From SHVO01 sp041905525 (GTDB taxonomy: Bacteria; Pseudomonadota; Alphaproteobacteria; Rhodospirillales; Rhodospirillaceae): a stretch of DNA of 64,000 nucleotides. The stretch's first letter is position 1. Every line of letters begins with the position of its first letter. The translations under genes and the position numbers were made by a program. The notes beneath the pieces are model-generated. The model worked only from the letters and a program-made list of their open reading frames with translations. It was not told where the DNA came from and searched no databases. Location: contig JAYRKY010000001.1 of assembly GCA_041905525.1 (NCBI GenBank), positions 525,490-589,489 of the forward strand, read 5' to 3'. Below, piece by piece: positions 44,743-52,580 of this stretch.

Positions 44743-44949
44743 CTAAGCCTCGGCCTCCTTGCCCTCTTCGGCCGAGGCCTCGGCGGCCAGCGGCTTCAGC
44801 GCGTAGAGAACGACGAGAAGCGGCGGCAAAATTGCGCCCGCCACACCCCAAACCAAGACGTTTCTGTTACGGGCGAGGGCCATGCGCCGCGCAAGCCACA
44901 CGAAAACGACAATAGAGATAAGGGTCAGAAGCGGATAAAAGGCCGTCAT
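44743..44949 (-). CDS. Small membrane protein of unknown function
   Basis: The 68-residue protein has two hydrophobic helices (FYPLLTLISIVVFVWLA and VLVWGVAGAILPPLLVVLYAL) joined by an Arg-rich turn. A short acidic, alanine-rich C-terminus follows. Its stop lies next to the convergent peptide-binding protein gene. I recognise no family. Confidence 0.5.
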   Translation of the reverse strand: MTAFYPLLTLISIVVFVWLARRMALARNRNVLVWGVAGAILPPLLVVLYALKPLAAEASAEEGKEAEA

Positions 44950-45110
44950 ATGGTCATACTCCGAACCGCCGCCTTAACTTACGTTCCAACTCGCCCCTCG
45001 GTTGCTGAGGGGGTGCGGCAAATGACTTACCCGTTGTTTTATTCCGAAGCGAGGGGCCTAATGCCCGCCGAGGACCCGCGGGGACGCGGGGTCGGGGGCC
45101 GCTACCGTCC

Positions 45111-46532
45111 ATGAATACCTTGTTGTATCTGCCGCGCACCGTCCGGCACTGGTTTTCGGACGGGGTCTTGCGGCGTACCTTCAAGAACGCCGGCATGTTG
45201 CTGACCGGCCGCGCCACCAACGGCCTGCTCAGCCTCGCGACGCTCTCGCTCCTGGCTCATTCCCTCGGCGTCGACCGCTTCGGCGTCATCGTTCTCGTCC
45301 AGACCTATGTCCTGGTGCTTATCGCCTTCGCCACCTTCCAGTCGTGGCAGGCGGTGATCCGTTACGGCGCCATCTGCCTCGAGCGCAAAGACATCCCGGC
45401 TTTCCAATCGCTCATCAAATTCACCTTCATCCTGGACGTGGTGGGCGTCCTGTTCGGCTTCGCGCTCGGCTACGGCCTCGCGCCCATCGTCGGGCCTTAT
45501 GTCGATTGGCCTCCGGAAGTCATCCATTACGCCCAGCTCTACAGTTTCCTAATCCTGTTCACGATGGTCGCAACGCCGATGGGTATTCTCCGTCTGTGCG
45601 ACCGCTTCGATCTGCTCGCCTGGCAGACAGTGCTGACGCCGCTGCTCCGCCTCATCGGCTGCGCGCTGGTCGCGCTGGTCGACGGCCCGTTCTGGGGCTA
45701 CCTCATGGCGTGGTTCGTAGCCGGCGCGGCGGGCGGGACGCTGCTCGTCTTTCTCGGCTGGCGCGAAGCGGTGCGCCAAGGATTCTTAAAGGGCTGGACC
45801 TGGTCGTTGAAGGGCATCACCAAGGGGCATCCGGGACTGTGGAAGTTCTCGATGGTCTCGACCTTGCACGCCTCCGTGCAGATGATTCCCTCGCAACTCT
45901 CCACGTTTATTGTCGGCTGGGTGGCCGCGCCCGCGGCGGCGGGCTTATTTAAGGTCGGCCGCGATGTGGCCACCGCACTGTCGAAGCCGGCCGAGCTTTT
46001 GAATCAGTCGATCTATCCCGAGTTTGCACGCCTGGGCAGCAAAGGAAGCTGGCACGATTTTGCCCGTCTCATTCTGCGCGGCGGGGCCATGGGCGGCGGG
46101 GCGGCCGTCGTGCTTCTCCTGATTGCCCTCGCCTTCGGCACGCAGTTCCTCACGCTGTTTTTCGGGCCGGAATTCGCCGGCGCTTATTGGCCGCTGGTCA
46201 TGTTGATCGGCTCGGCTGGCCTCACCATCTGCGGCTTCCCGATGGATCCGGCGCTCTTCGCCATGGGACGCCCCGGCATCGCGCTCCGCATCGGCACGGT
46301 GGTGATCATCGTTCTCTATCTGCCGCTGCTTGTGGTGATGACTCAGCACTACGGCGCGATCGGCGCGGCGGGCGCTACCTTGCTCGCGGCGTTCATGACG
46401 CTCACGTCGATGAGCATTTTCACCGCCGCGCAACTGCGGCGTCAGGCGGCGATGACCGCGGCCGTCCAGGATGCTCAGGACGCCCAGGAAAAGTGCAAGG
46501 CCGCAGCGCCGGTCGAGCCGGTCGGGTCCTAG
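45111..46532 (+). CDS. Polysaccharide flippase-like membrane protein (Wzx/MATE superfamily)
   Basis: The 473-residue protein has about 12-14 transmembrane helices and the overall look of the RfbX/Wzx exporters: MLLTGRATNGLLSLATLSLLAHSLGVDRFG at the start and alternating helices thereafter. It probably flips lipid-linked sugars for an envelope polysaccharide. No polymerase or glycosyltransferase genes are adjacent. The last residues are an alanine- and glutamine-rich cytosolic tail. It shares a CTAG stop overlap with the convergent gene. Confidence 0.72.
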   Translation: MNTLLYLPRTVRHWFSDGVLRRTFKNAGMLLTGRATNGLLSLATLSLLAHSLGVDRFGVIVLVQTYVLVLIAFATFQSWQAVIRYGAICLERKDIPAFQSLIKFTFILDVVGVLFGFALGYGLAPIVGPYVDWPPEVIHYAQLYSFLILFTMVATPMGILRLCDRFDLLAWQTVLTPLLRLIGCALVALVDGPFWGYLMAWFVAGAAGGTLLVFLGWREAVRQGFLKGWTWSLKGITKGHPGLWKFSMVSTLHASVQMIPSQLSTFIVGWVAAPAAAGLFKVGRDVATALSKPAELLNQSIYPEFARLGSKGSWHDFARLILRGGAMGGGAAVVLLLIALAFGTQFLTLFFGPEFAGAYWPLVMLIGSAGLTICGFPMDPALFAMGRPGIALRIGTVVIIVLYLPLLVVMTQHYGAIGAAGATLLAAFMTLTSMSIFTAAQLRRQAAMTAAVQDAQDAQEKCKAAAPVEPVGS

Positions 46533-47005
46533 CCGCGCTCAGGCGCGGCCCCGCGTTTCGTGATCTTTGGCGGGTGCAGAATCGCCAGACGCGCCTTCGT
46601 CAGCGCCGCCGGATCGAGCTTCCAGTCGCGATATCCTTGCGCCACCACGGTGAAGTAACTCAGTTCGGGCGCGCGCTGGCGAGCGTTCGACGCGCTTGTA
46701 ACAGCCGCATCGGTCATCACGTAGGCCATCGCTTCTTTCATCTCGCCGCCGATGTCCACCTTCACCGTGATCTTCCGGTAAAGGGCGGGCACGTCCTCGT
46801 AATCGTCCAGCGCGCGCTCGCATGCGGGGGTGATGTCGTACACGCCGCCCATGACACTTGCGGTTTCGTCGGGGGCCAAATCGATGAAATGGCGGAACAC
46901 CAGTTTGTAACCGGCGAGGAGCGCGGTCCCCACGGGCTTTGCACGGGGCGCATGGCGCTTCATGTGCCGCAAATTCAGATTCGAGCCGTAGGCGAAGTAG
47001 AGCAT
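46529..47005 (-). CDS. Gamma-glutamylcyclotransferase-like protein
   Basis: The 158-residue protein has the GGCT/AIG2 fold. MLYFAYGSNLNLRHM carries the YGSN substrate loop, and ERALDDYEDVPALYRK contains the usual catalytic-position acidic residues before P-x-L-Y. It may degrade gamma-glutamyl peptides or glutathione. The start at 47005 gives the FAYGSN motif at the usual place; an open frame to 47248 upstream codes for unrelated, arginine-rich sequence. It converges with the flippase gene. Confidence 0.75.
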   Translation of the reverse strand: MLYFAYGSNLNLRHMKRHAPRAKPVGTALLAGYKLVFRHFIDLAPDETASVMGGVYDITPACERALDDYEDVPALYRKITVKVDIGGEMKEAMAYVMTDAAVTSASNARQRAPELSYFTVVAQGYRDWKLDPAALTKARLAILHPPKITKRGAAPERG

Positions 47006-47070
47006 GCGCCTTTTTAGGAAGCCGGGCGGCGAAAGAGAAGGCGCCGGCGTACCTCGCGCACCCAGGGAAA

Positions 47071-47107
47071 GAAAAAAGCGGCGGACCTGGTGATCGGTCC
47101 GCCGCTT
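47071..47107 (-). terminator. Hairpin with minus-strand T-run
   Basis: AAGCGGCGGACC (47076-47087) pairs with GGTCCGCCGCTT (47096-47107) around an eight-base loop. On the minus strand it is followed by TTTTTT. It would stop transcripts running leftward, probably read-through from the 65-residue gene. Confidence 0.75.
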
Positions 47108-47292
47108 AGGTGGCTGGGGTGAGTGTGGGGAGGGAGGATATGTGCCCCAGCGGATGGCGCGATCCTTGCGCCGCCACGTTAACGATTGGTGAATCTTCGT
47201 TAATGGACGCACGGGAAAAGAGTCATCCGGCCGCCCTACAGCCGGCAAAAAATATCTCTGATATAATTTCTGGGGTCGTAAGCCTTTGGCGC

Positions 47293-47323
47293 AAAAGAAA
47301 AGGCCCGGTCTTTCGACCGGGCC
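47293..47323 (-). terminator. Terminator of the small gene at 47348-47545
   Basis: GCCCGGTC (47303-47310) pairs with GACCGGGC (47315-47322) around TTTC. On the minus strand the stem is followed by TTTTCTTTT. It lies 25 bases after the stop of the small gene. Confidence 0.75.
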
Positions 47324-47347
47324 CGTGCTCCATTAGGTCCTCGCCGC

Positions 47348-47545
47348 TTATGCCGCGGCTTTGACGTCCAGCGGCAGTTCAAGCTGCGCTTCGTTGTCCT
47401 GTCTGCGCAGGATATTCATGCGAATCGCCATCAGTTCTTCCGCTTCGTTCAGCGCGCTGCTCGCGACGCCGACGCGCTGGGCGCGCAACAGCGCGGCATG
47501 CGTTTCGTCCGCGAGGAACGTCAGAAGAGCGTGGCGATCGGTCAT
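47348..47545 (-). CDS. Small hypothetical protein, 65 residues
   Basis: A probable helical protein, MTDRHALLTFLADETHAALL with a charged continuation. AGGA lies about ten bases upstream of the ATG and a strong terminator follows the stop, both of which support a real gene. I recognise no family. The conserved-looking ALNEAEELMAIRMN segment might form a helical hairpin. It is divergent from nrdA. Confidence 0.5.
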   Translation of the reverse strand: MTDRHALLTFLADETHAALLRAQRVGVASSALNEAEELMAIRMNILRRQDNEAQLELPLDVKAAA

Positions 47546-47758
47546 TTCCTATTTTTCCTTTCCAGTGCGTCCGTTCGGGCGGCCGCTTCGTTGGCGCGGA
47601 AGATGCTGCAATGCACTCGTTTCGACAAACAAGGAGGTTTCATTTCAGCTCTGCGTTTCTTGCATGACAATTGCGGGGATAAGTCCGCGACGCGTCGCAT
47701 GTATAGTTTCCCCTATGCGTCAATCATCTAAATCTTGTGGTTGGGTGGTTTTTGTCCG

Positions 47759-47775
47759 TTGACCCCTCCGGTCAA
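47759..47775. promoter_or_regulatory. Palindrome upstream of nrdA
   Basis: TTGACC and GGTCAA flank CCTCC as a perfect 6+6 inverted repeat. It could be an operator, or the -35 element of a promoter nested in a symmetrical site. Confidence 0.4.
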
Positions 47776-47864
47776 ACGCATGCACCATATCTCGTAGCAA
47801 GGTTGCTCCTGGTCCACCGGATTTAGGAGCGCCGAGGGGAAATCAGAAACCGGAACGCGGCCAA

Positions 47865-47925
47865 GAGCGGTTCAACCGCTCCCTGCTCAAGGCAGTTAAG
47901 TCAGCTTTCTCAAAGACTTAACGCC
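47865..47925 (+). ncRNA. Candidate structured leader RNA of nrdAB
   Basis: Two strong hairpins lie 76 to 136 bases ahead of nrdA. The first is GAGCGGT-TCA-ACCGCTC (47865-47881). The second has arms GGC-A-GTTAAGTC (47891-47902) and GACTTAAC-GCC (47915-47925), an 11-bp stem with one bulge. The flanking CCCTG and CAGGG (47881-47929) could extend the second stem. I recognise no known RNA family. Confidence 0.4.
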
Positions 47926-48000
47926 AGGGCCCGGGTGACGATTCTCTGCCTCTCGGAAAAGCCATGCGATGGGGGCTTAGGTCGTACGAGGGGTAGTCTC

Positions 48001-49914
48001 ATGAACGTTGCTGTCGAAGTCGCTTCTAAAGTTTCCGCCCACCAGTCCTCCATCCAACCGACGGGCCTCCCAGGGGGTCCGACTCCCGCCCCGAAATCCA
48101 GAGATGCAGCCGCCCTCGAGGTGGTGCCGTCGATCCGGATTGACCGGTCGCGCGACGCGCTGCTCACGGATTTCGGCAAGGCGACCTTGGAAGACCGCTA
48201 CCTGCTTCCCGGCGAGTCCTACCAGGACATGTTCGCCCGCGTCGCGACGGCCTACTCAGACAACATCGAGCACGCCCAGCGAATCTACGATTACATCTCC
48301 AGGCTCTGGTTCATGCCGGCGACGCCGGTGCTTTCCAACGGCGGGGCCGGACGCGGCCTGCCCATCTCTTGCTTCCTCAACACGGTGAACGACAACCTCG
48401 ACGGCATCGTCGGCACCTGGACCGAGAACGTATGGCTCGCCTCCAACGGCGGCGGCATCGGCACCTACTGGGGTAAAGTCCGCTCCATCGGCGAGAAGGT
48501 CCGTAACTGCGGCCAGACCTCCGGCATCATCCCGTTTGTGCGCGTCATGGACAGCCTGACCCTCGCGATCTCGCAAGGCTCGCTGCGCCGCGGCTCGGCG
48601 GCGGTGTACCTCGATGTGCATCACCCGGAAATCGAGGAGTTCCTCGAAATCCGCAAACCGTCGGGCGATTTCAACCGCAAGAGCCTGAACCTTCACCATG
48701 GCCTCAACATCACCGACGAGTTCATGGAGTGCGTGCGCAACGACACGCCGTTCGGCCTGCGTAGCCCGAAGACCGGCGAAATCCTGAAGACCGTCAACGC
48801 CCGCGAGCTGTGGCAGAAGATTCTCGAGACCCGCCTCAACACCGGCGAGCCGTATCTGATCTTCTCCGACACCGTGAATCGTCAGATGCCCAAGCATCAG
48901 CGCGATCTCGGCCTCAAGGTCACAACGTCGAACCTCTGCAGCGAAATCATGCTGCACACCGGACCCGACCATAAGGGCGTCGACCGCACCGCCGTGTGCT
49001 GCCTGTCTTCGCTCAATGTCGAGACCTGGGACGAGTGGCACACCGACGAGCAGTTCATCCCGGACGTCATGCGCTTCCTCGATAACGTCCTCCAGGACTT
49101 CATCGATCGCGCGCCGCCGTCCATGGAACGCGCGATCTATTCGGCCAAGCGCGAACGCTCGGTCGGCCTCGGCATCATGGGCTTCCACTCTTTCCTGCAG
49201 CAGAAGGGCATTCCCTTCGAAAGCGCGATGGCGAAGTCGTGGAACCTGAAGATGTTCAAGCACATCCGCCGTCACGCCGACGCGGCTTCGGTCGCGCTCG
49301 CCGAAGAACGTGGCCCGTGCCCGGATGCCGCCGAATCCGGCGTCATGGCCCGCTTCTCGCATAAGCTGGCGATCGCGCCGACCGCGTCGATCTCCATCAT
49401 CTGCGGCGGCACGAGCCCGTGCGTCGAGCCGATTCCGGCCAACATCTACACCCACAAGACCCTTTCGGGCTCGTTCGCGGTGAAGAATCCCTACCTGACG
49501 AAGCTCCTGGCTTCGAAGGGTCTGGATAATCCGGCCACCTGGAACTCGATTCTCGAGCGTGAAGGCTCGGTGCAGCACCTGAATGGCCTGACCCAGGACG
49601 AGAAGGACGTCTATAAGACGGCGTTCGAGATCGACCAGCGCTGGGTCGTGGAATTCTCGGCCGACCGTTCGCCCTTCGTCTGCCAGGGCCAGTCCATCAA
49701 CCTGTTCCTGCCGTCGGACATCGACAAGTGGGACCTGATGATGCTCCACTGGCGCGCCTGGGAAACCGGCGTGAAGAGCCTCTACTATCTGCGCTCGAAA
49801 TCCGTGCAACGCGCGGCCTTTGCGGGCGTTGAAGCGGATAACACCCGCGCGTGGCCGGAAAAGGCGCTTTCGACCGGTCGCACCGACTACGAAGAATGTC
49901 TGGCCTGCCAGTAA
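48001..49914 (+). CDS. nrdA: Ribonucleoside-diphosphate reductase, class I alpha subunit
   Basis: The 637-residue protein reduces ribonucleotides to deoxyribonucleotides. The radical-site motif NLCSE is at 311-315. The redox Cys partners are in RGLPISCFLNT and in the C-terminal ECLACQ that is re-reduced by thioredoxin or glutaredoxin. GGTSPCVEPIPANIY and the paired Tyr in LYYLRSKSVQR, which relay the radical from NrdB, are present. At 637 residues it lacks the N-terminal ATP-cone of E. coli NrdA (761 residues), so overall activity is probably not controlled by dATP at that site. The ATG at 48001 is preceded by GAGGGG. nrdB follows after 88 bases. Confidence 0.93.
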   Translation: MNVAVEVASKVSAHQSSIQPTGLPGGPTPAPKSRDAAALEVVPSIRIDRSRDALLTDFGKATLEDRYLLPGESYQDMFARVATAYSDNIEHAQRIYDYISRLWFMPATPVLSNGGAGRGLPISCFLNTVNDNLDGIVGTWTENVWLASNGGGIGTYWGKVRSIGEKVRNCGQTSGIIPFVRVMDSLTLAISQGSLRRGSAAVYLDVHHPEIEEFLEIRKPSGDFNRKSLNLHHGLNITDEFMECVRNDTPFGLRSPKTGEILKTVNARELWQKILETRLNTGEPYLIFSDTVNRQMPKHQRDLGLKVTTSNLCSEIMLHTGPDHKGVDRTAVCCLSSLNVETWDEWHTDEQFIPDVMRFLDNVLQDFIDRAPPSMERAIYSAKRERSVGLGIMGFHSFLQQKGIPFESAMAKSWNLKMFKHIRRHADAASVALAEERGPCPDAAESGVMARFSHKLAIAPTASISIICGGTSPCVEPIPANIYTHKTLSGSFAVKNPYLTKLLASKGLDNPATWNSILEREGSVQHLNGLTQDEKDVYKTAFEIDQRWVVEFSADRSPFVCQGQSINLFLPSDIDKWDLMMLHWRAWETGVKSLYYLRSKSVQRAAFAGVEADNTRAWPEKALSTGRTDYEECLACQ

Positions 49915-49925
49915 TCTGAACGAAC

Positions 49926-49975
49926 CCTCGCCCCCTCTCTCCCCTAGGGGAGAGAGGCGCCGGTGAGGGGAGAAA
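49926..49975. repeat. Palindromic element between nrdA and nrdB
   Basis: CTCTCCCCT and AGGGGAGAG form a perfect inverted repeat, followed by GGTGAGGGGAGA. It is similar to the element after gcvPB. It lies within the nrdAB intergenic space, so it would be transcribed and may influence the ratio of the two subunits. Confidence 0.6.
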
Positions 49976-50002
49976 AAGACGACGCTTCAGGGACTGCCCG
50001 CC

Positions 50003-51052
50003 ATGAACATCATCGCTCCGAAGACTCTGCCCGGCCTCCTGACGCCCTCTCACGGCTATAAGCCGTTCCGCTATCCGTGGGCGCACGACTATTGGAAGCG
50101 CCAGCAGCAGATCCATTGGATGCCCGAGGAAGTTCCGCTCGGCGAGGACTGCAAGGATTGGGCGGCGAAGCTCAACGACAACGAACGCAATCTTCTGACG
50201 CAGATCTTCCGCTTCTTCACGCAGTCCGACGTGGAAGTGAACGATAACTACATGGAGCGCTACGCGCGCGTGTTCAAACCGACCGAGATCAAGATGATGC
50301 TCGCGTCGTTCTCGAACATGGAAACCATCCACATCGCCGCCTACGCGCTGCTGCTGGAAACCATCGGCATGCCGGAAGCCGAGTTCTCGGCCTTCATGCA
50401 GTACAAAGCGATGGCCGATAAGCACAGCTACATGCAGAAGTTCGGCGTGGACACCGATGCGGACATCGCCCGCACGCTGGCCATGTTCGGCGCCTTCACC
50501 GAAGGCCTGCAGCTGTTCGCGTCCTTCGCGATGCTGCTCAACTTCCCGCGCCAGAACAAGATGAAGGGCATGGGCCAGATTGTTTCCTGGTCGGTGCGCG
50601 ACGAATCCCTGCACTGCGAAGCGATCATCAAACTGTTCCACACCTTCGCTCGCGAAACCAACACGCTCACCAAGAGCGTGAAGGACGATATCGCGGACTG
50701 CTGCAAAACCGTCGTCGGGCTCGAAGACGCCTTTATCGACCTCGCGTTCGACATGGGTCCGGTCAACGGCATGACGCCGGACGATATCAAGAGCTACATC
50801 CGGTATGTCGCAGATTGGCGCTTGGGCCAGCTTGGCCTGCAGCCCATCTACGAGATCAAGGAGCACCCGCTGCCGTGGCTCTCGCAGATCCTGAACGGTG
50901 TCGAGCACGCCAACTTCTTCGAAGCCCGTGCCACCGAATACTCTAAGGCCGCCACCCGTGGCGTCTGGCACGGCGCCGACGGCGTCTGGTCGCACTTCGA
51001 CAAGATGATCGCCGCCCGCCAGAACAGCGGCGAGACGGTGGCTGCGGAGTGA
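50003..51052 (+). CDS. nrdB: Ribonucleoside-diphosphate reductase, class I beta subunit
   Basis: The 349-residue protein houses the di-iron/tyrosyl radical cofactor. Metal ligands seen are D76, E107 and H110 (METIHIAAY), a Glu in FTEGLQLF and the E/H pair in DESLHCEA. The radical Tyr is Y114, seven residues after E107 as in E. coli NrdB. No ATP-cone is attached at either end. The C-terminal tail docks on NrdA. It ends in a hairpin that begins at its stop codon. Confidence 0.93.
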   Translation: MNIIAPKTLPGLLTPSHGYKPFRYPWAHDYWKRQQQIHWMPEEVPLGEDCKDWAAKLNDNERNLLTQIFRFFTQSDVEVNDNYMERYARVFKPTEIKMMLASFSNMETIHIAAYALLLETIGMPEAEFSAFMQYKAMADKHSYMQKFGVDTDADIARTLAMFGAFTEGLQLFASFAMLLNFPRQNKMKGMGQIVSWSVRDESLHCEAIIKLFHTFARETNTLTKSVKDDIADCCKTVVGLEDAFIDLAFDMGPVNGMTPDDIKSYIRYVADWRLGQLGLQPIYEIKEHPLPWLSQILNGVEHANFFEARATEYSKAATRGVWHGADGVWSHFDKMIAARQNSGETVAAE

Positions 51053-51087
51053 TTTTACGGCGACCCGCTGCCGGGCCGCCGTAAAAT
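51052..51087 (+). terminator. Hairpin at the 3' end of nrdB
   Basis: ATTTTACGGCG (51052-51062) is the exact complement of CGCCGTAAAAT (51077-51087), and the loop contains a further CCCG/CGGG stem. It begins at the last base of the stop codon. No T-run follows on the plus strand, so it may be a terminator with weak tail or a stability element. Confidence 0.5.
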
Positions 51088-51129
51088 ATGCGAAACTCCC
51101 GTCTCACGCAGAGAGAGGCGGGACATAAC

Positions 51130-52128
51130 ATGCTCATTAGAAACATCCTCATCGTCGCGGCGGTGCTTGCCGCCACATCGGCGTCGGCGCAGCGCCCGAG
51201 CGACAAATTCCCGCTGATCATCGGCCACCGCGGCGCCAGCGCCTATCTGCCGGATCACACCGTCGAGGCGTACGAACTCGCCGTCGCGCAGGGCGCCGAC
51301 TACATCGAGGCGGACTTTGTCGCCTCGAAGGACGGATATCTCTTTGCCCGTCATGAACATGAATTGAGCCAGACCACGAATGTGGCCGACGTCTTCCCGG
51401 AGAAGAAAACCAACAAGGTGATCGACGGCAAGATTGTAGAGGGTTGGTTCAGCGAAGACTTTACGCATGATGAATTCAAGAAGCTGCGTGCGCGCCAGCC
51501 TTTGAAGTTCCGCGATCAGAGCCATAACGACAAATACGAGATCCCCACGCTGGCCGAAGTGCTGGCGCTGCGCGCCAGCCTGTCGCGCGAACACAAGCGC
51601 CGAATCGGATTCTTTCCCGAACTCAAACACGCCGACTACTACCGTGCCATGAACTTCCCGGTGGAGGGCTGGACGGTGCAGATCATGGAAGCCTGGGCGC
51701 TCGACCGCGCCGGCTCGCCGCTGATCACCCAGTCGTTCGATAAAAACAGCGTCGCCAAGCTGAACGAGATGATGCCCAACATCCCGGCGATACAGCTTCT
51801 GGAAGGCAAGTCCGATGTGTCGGACGCGGGCCTGGCCGCGATCAAAAAATACGCCGACGGCATTGGCGTGCCCAAGGAACTCATCGTCCCGGTGAAGAAC
51901 GGTCAGGCCGGCAGGCCTACCGATCTCATTGCCCGCGCGCATAAGGCGGGCCTGACGGTGTACCCCTACACCTTCCGTCCGGAAAAACAGTATCTGCCCG
52001 CGAGTTACGGCGGCGATCCGGCCAAGGAATACTGCATCTTCGCCAGCCTCGGCGCCGACGGCATCTTTACCGATGCGCCTGATCAGGCGTTGAAAGCCTT
52101 CGTCGAATCTTGTCCAATGCCCCGGTAA
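51130..52128 (+). CDS. Periplasmic glycerophosphodiester phosphodiesterase (GlpQ-like)
   Basis: The 332-residue protein has a signal peptide ending in SASA. The GDPD domain has IGHRGASAYLPDHT (catalytic His and Arg), YIEADFVASKDG (metal-binding Glu and Asp) and ARHEHELSQTTN with the second catalytic His. It should release glycerol 3-phosphate from deacylated phospholipids. ATG 51130 was chosen because it gives a standard signal peptide; an ATG at 51088 adds 14 charged residues. Length fits GlpQ (about 330-360). Confidence 0.87.
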   Translation: MLIRNILIVAAVLAATSASAQRPSDKFPLIIGHRGASAYLPDHTVEAYELAVAQGADYIEADFVASKDGYLFARHEHELSQTTNVADVFPEKKTNKVIDGKIVEGWFSEDFTHDEFKKLRARQPLKFRDQSHNDKYEIPTLAEVLALRASLSREHKRRIGFFPELKHADYYRAMNFPVEGWTVQIMEAWALDRAGSPLITQSFDKNSVAKLNEMMPNIPAIQLLEGKSDVSDAGLAAIKKYADGIGVPKELIVPVKNGQAGRPTDLIARAHKAGLTVYPYTFRPEKQYLPASYGGDPAKEYCIFASLGADGIFTDAPDQALKAFVESCPMPR

Positions 52129-52148
52129 GTCCTCTCCGGTCTCGCGTC

Positions 52149-52553
52149 ATGGACATCGCCCTCGAAGTCGTCTGCCATGTCATTCACCGCGCCCGCGAGT
52201 TGGTCGCGGACCTCAGTCCCATTGACGATGAGCCCGGCAAACATTCCGTCGACGACACCGCCGACGATTTGCCCGAGGAGGATGGCGGCGGGCTCTCCGA
52301 CTCTCCCGAATACGAGGAGTTGAAGGAGTACATCCAGAATCTTAACGAGGATGAGCAGATCGAATTGGTCGCGCTCACCTGGGTCGGCCGCGGCACCTAC
52401 ACCGCCGAGGATTGGGACGAAGCGCTCGACGTTGCGCGCGACGAGCACGCCAAGAACGCGGCCCGCTATCTCTTGGGCCAACCCCTCTTGGCTGATGAAC
52501 TCGAGCAGGGCCTCGACGAGTTCGGCCTGTCCTGCGAGGACGTCGATACCTGA
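52149..52553 (+). CDS. DUF3775 domain protein
   Basis: The 134-residue acidic protein fits DUF3775: VMDIALEVVCHVIHRARELV at the start, then an acidic stretch, then the conserved core NEDEQIELVALTWVGRGTY and AARYLLGQPLLADELEQGL. The family occurs mainly in alphaproteobacteria and has no assigned function. The ATG at 52149 was preferred; an earlier TTG at 52110 would overlap the upstream gene by 19 bases. Confidence 0.7.
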   Translation: MDIALEVVCHVIHRARELVADLSPIDDEPGKHSVDDTADDLPEEDGGGLSDSPEYEELKEYIQNLNEDEQIELVALTWVGRGTYTAEDWDEALDVARDEHAKNAARYLLGQPLLADELEQGLDEFGLSCEDVDT

Positions 52554-52580
52554 CTCCGGGCCTTGGGCCAGCCCTAGACG

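Larger units (their letters stand above)
47006..47347 (-). promoter_or_regulatory. Gene-free stretch with two minus-strand terminators
   Basis: These 342 bases contain two strong hairpins (described separately) and the GGCT promoter area. They also hold a 7-base inverted repeat TTAACGA/TCGTTAA (47179-47203). I see no gene. An open frame is present on the plus strand but has no coding features. Confidence 0.35.
47546..48000 (+). promoter_or_regulatory. Long upstream and leader region of nrdAB
   Basis: These 455 bases lack a convincing gene. In order they hold a weak NrdR-like sequence (47725-47740) and a perfect palindrome TTGACC-N5-GGTCAA (47759-47775). A second NrdR-like sequence (47782-47797) and two hairpins, 47865-47881 and 47891-47925, follow. 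The last 120 bases look like a structured 5' leader RNA, ending with GAGGGG eight bases ahead of the nrdA ATG. No known riboswitch consensus was recognised. Confidence 0.45.

Noticed and set aside
47179..47203. CtrA site in TTAACGA ... TCGTTAA
   Set aside because: The spacing between TTAA words is 17 bases, not the seven of a CtrA site.
47657..47762. Short leader peptide (starting MTIAGISPRR) upstream of nrdA
   Set aside because: There is no good ribosome site, no run of regulatory codons and no link to a terminator/antiterminator pair.
47763..48000. Cobalamin riboswitch ahead of nrdAB
   Set aside because: The B12-box and other conserved core blocks of the cobalamin aptamer are not present.
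48256..49809. Long minus-strand frame opposite nrdA
   Set aside because: Composition is typical of antisense translation, while nrdA motifs on the plus strand are complete.
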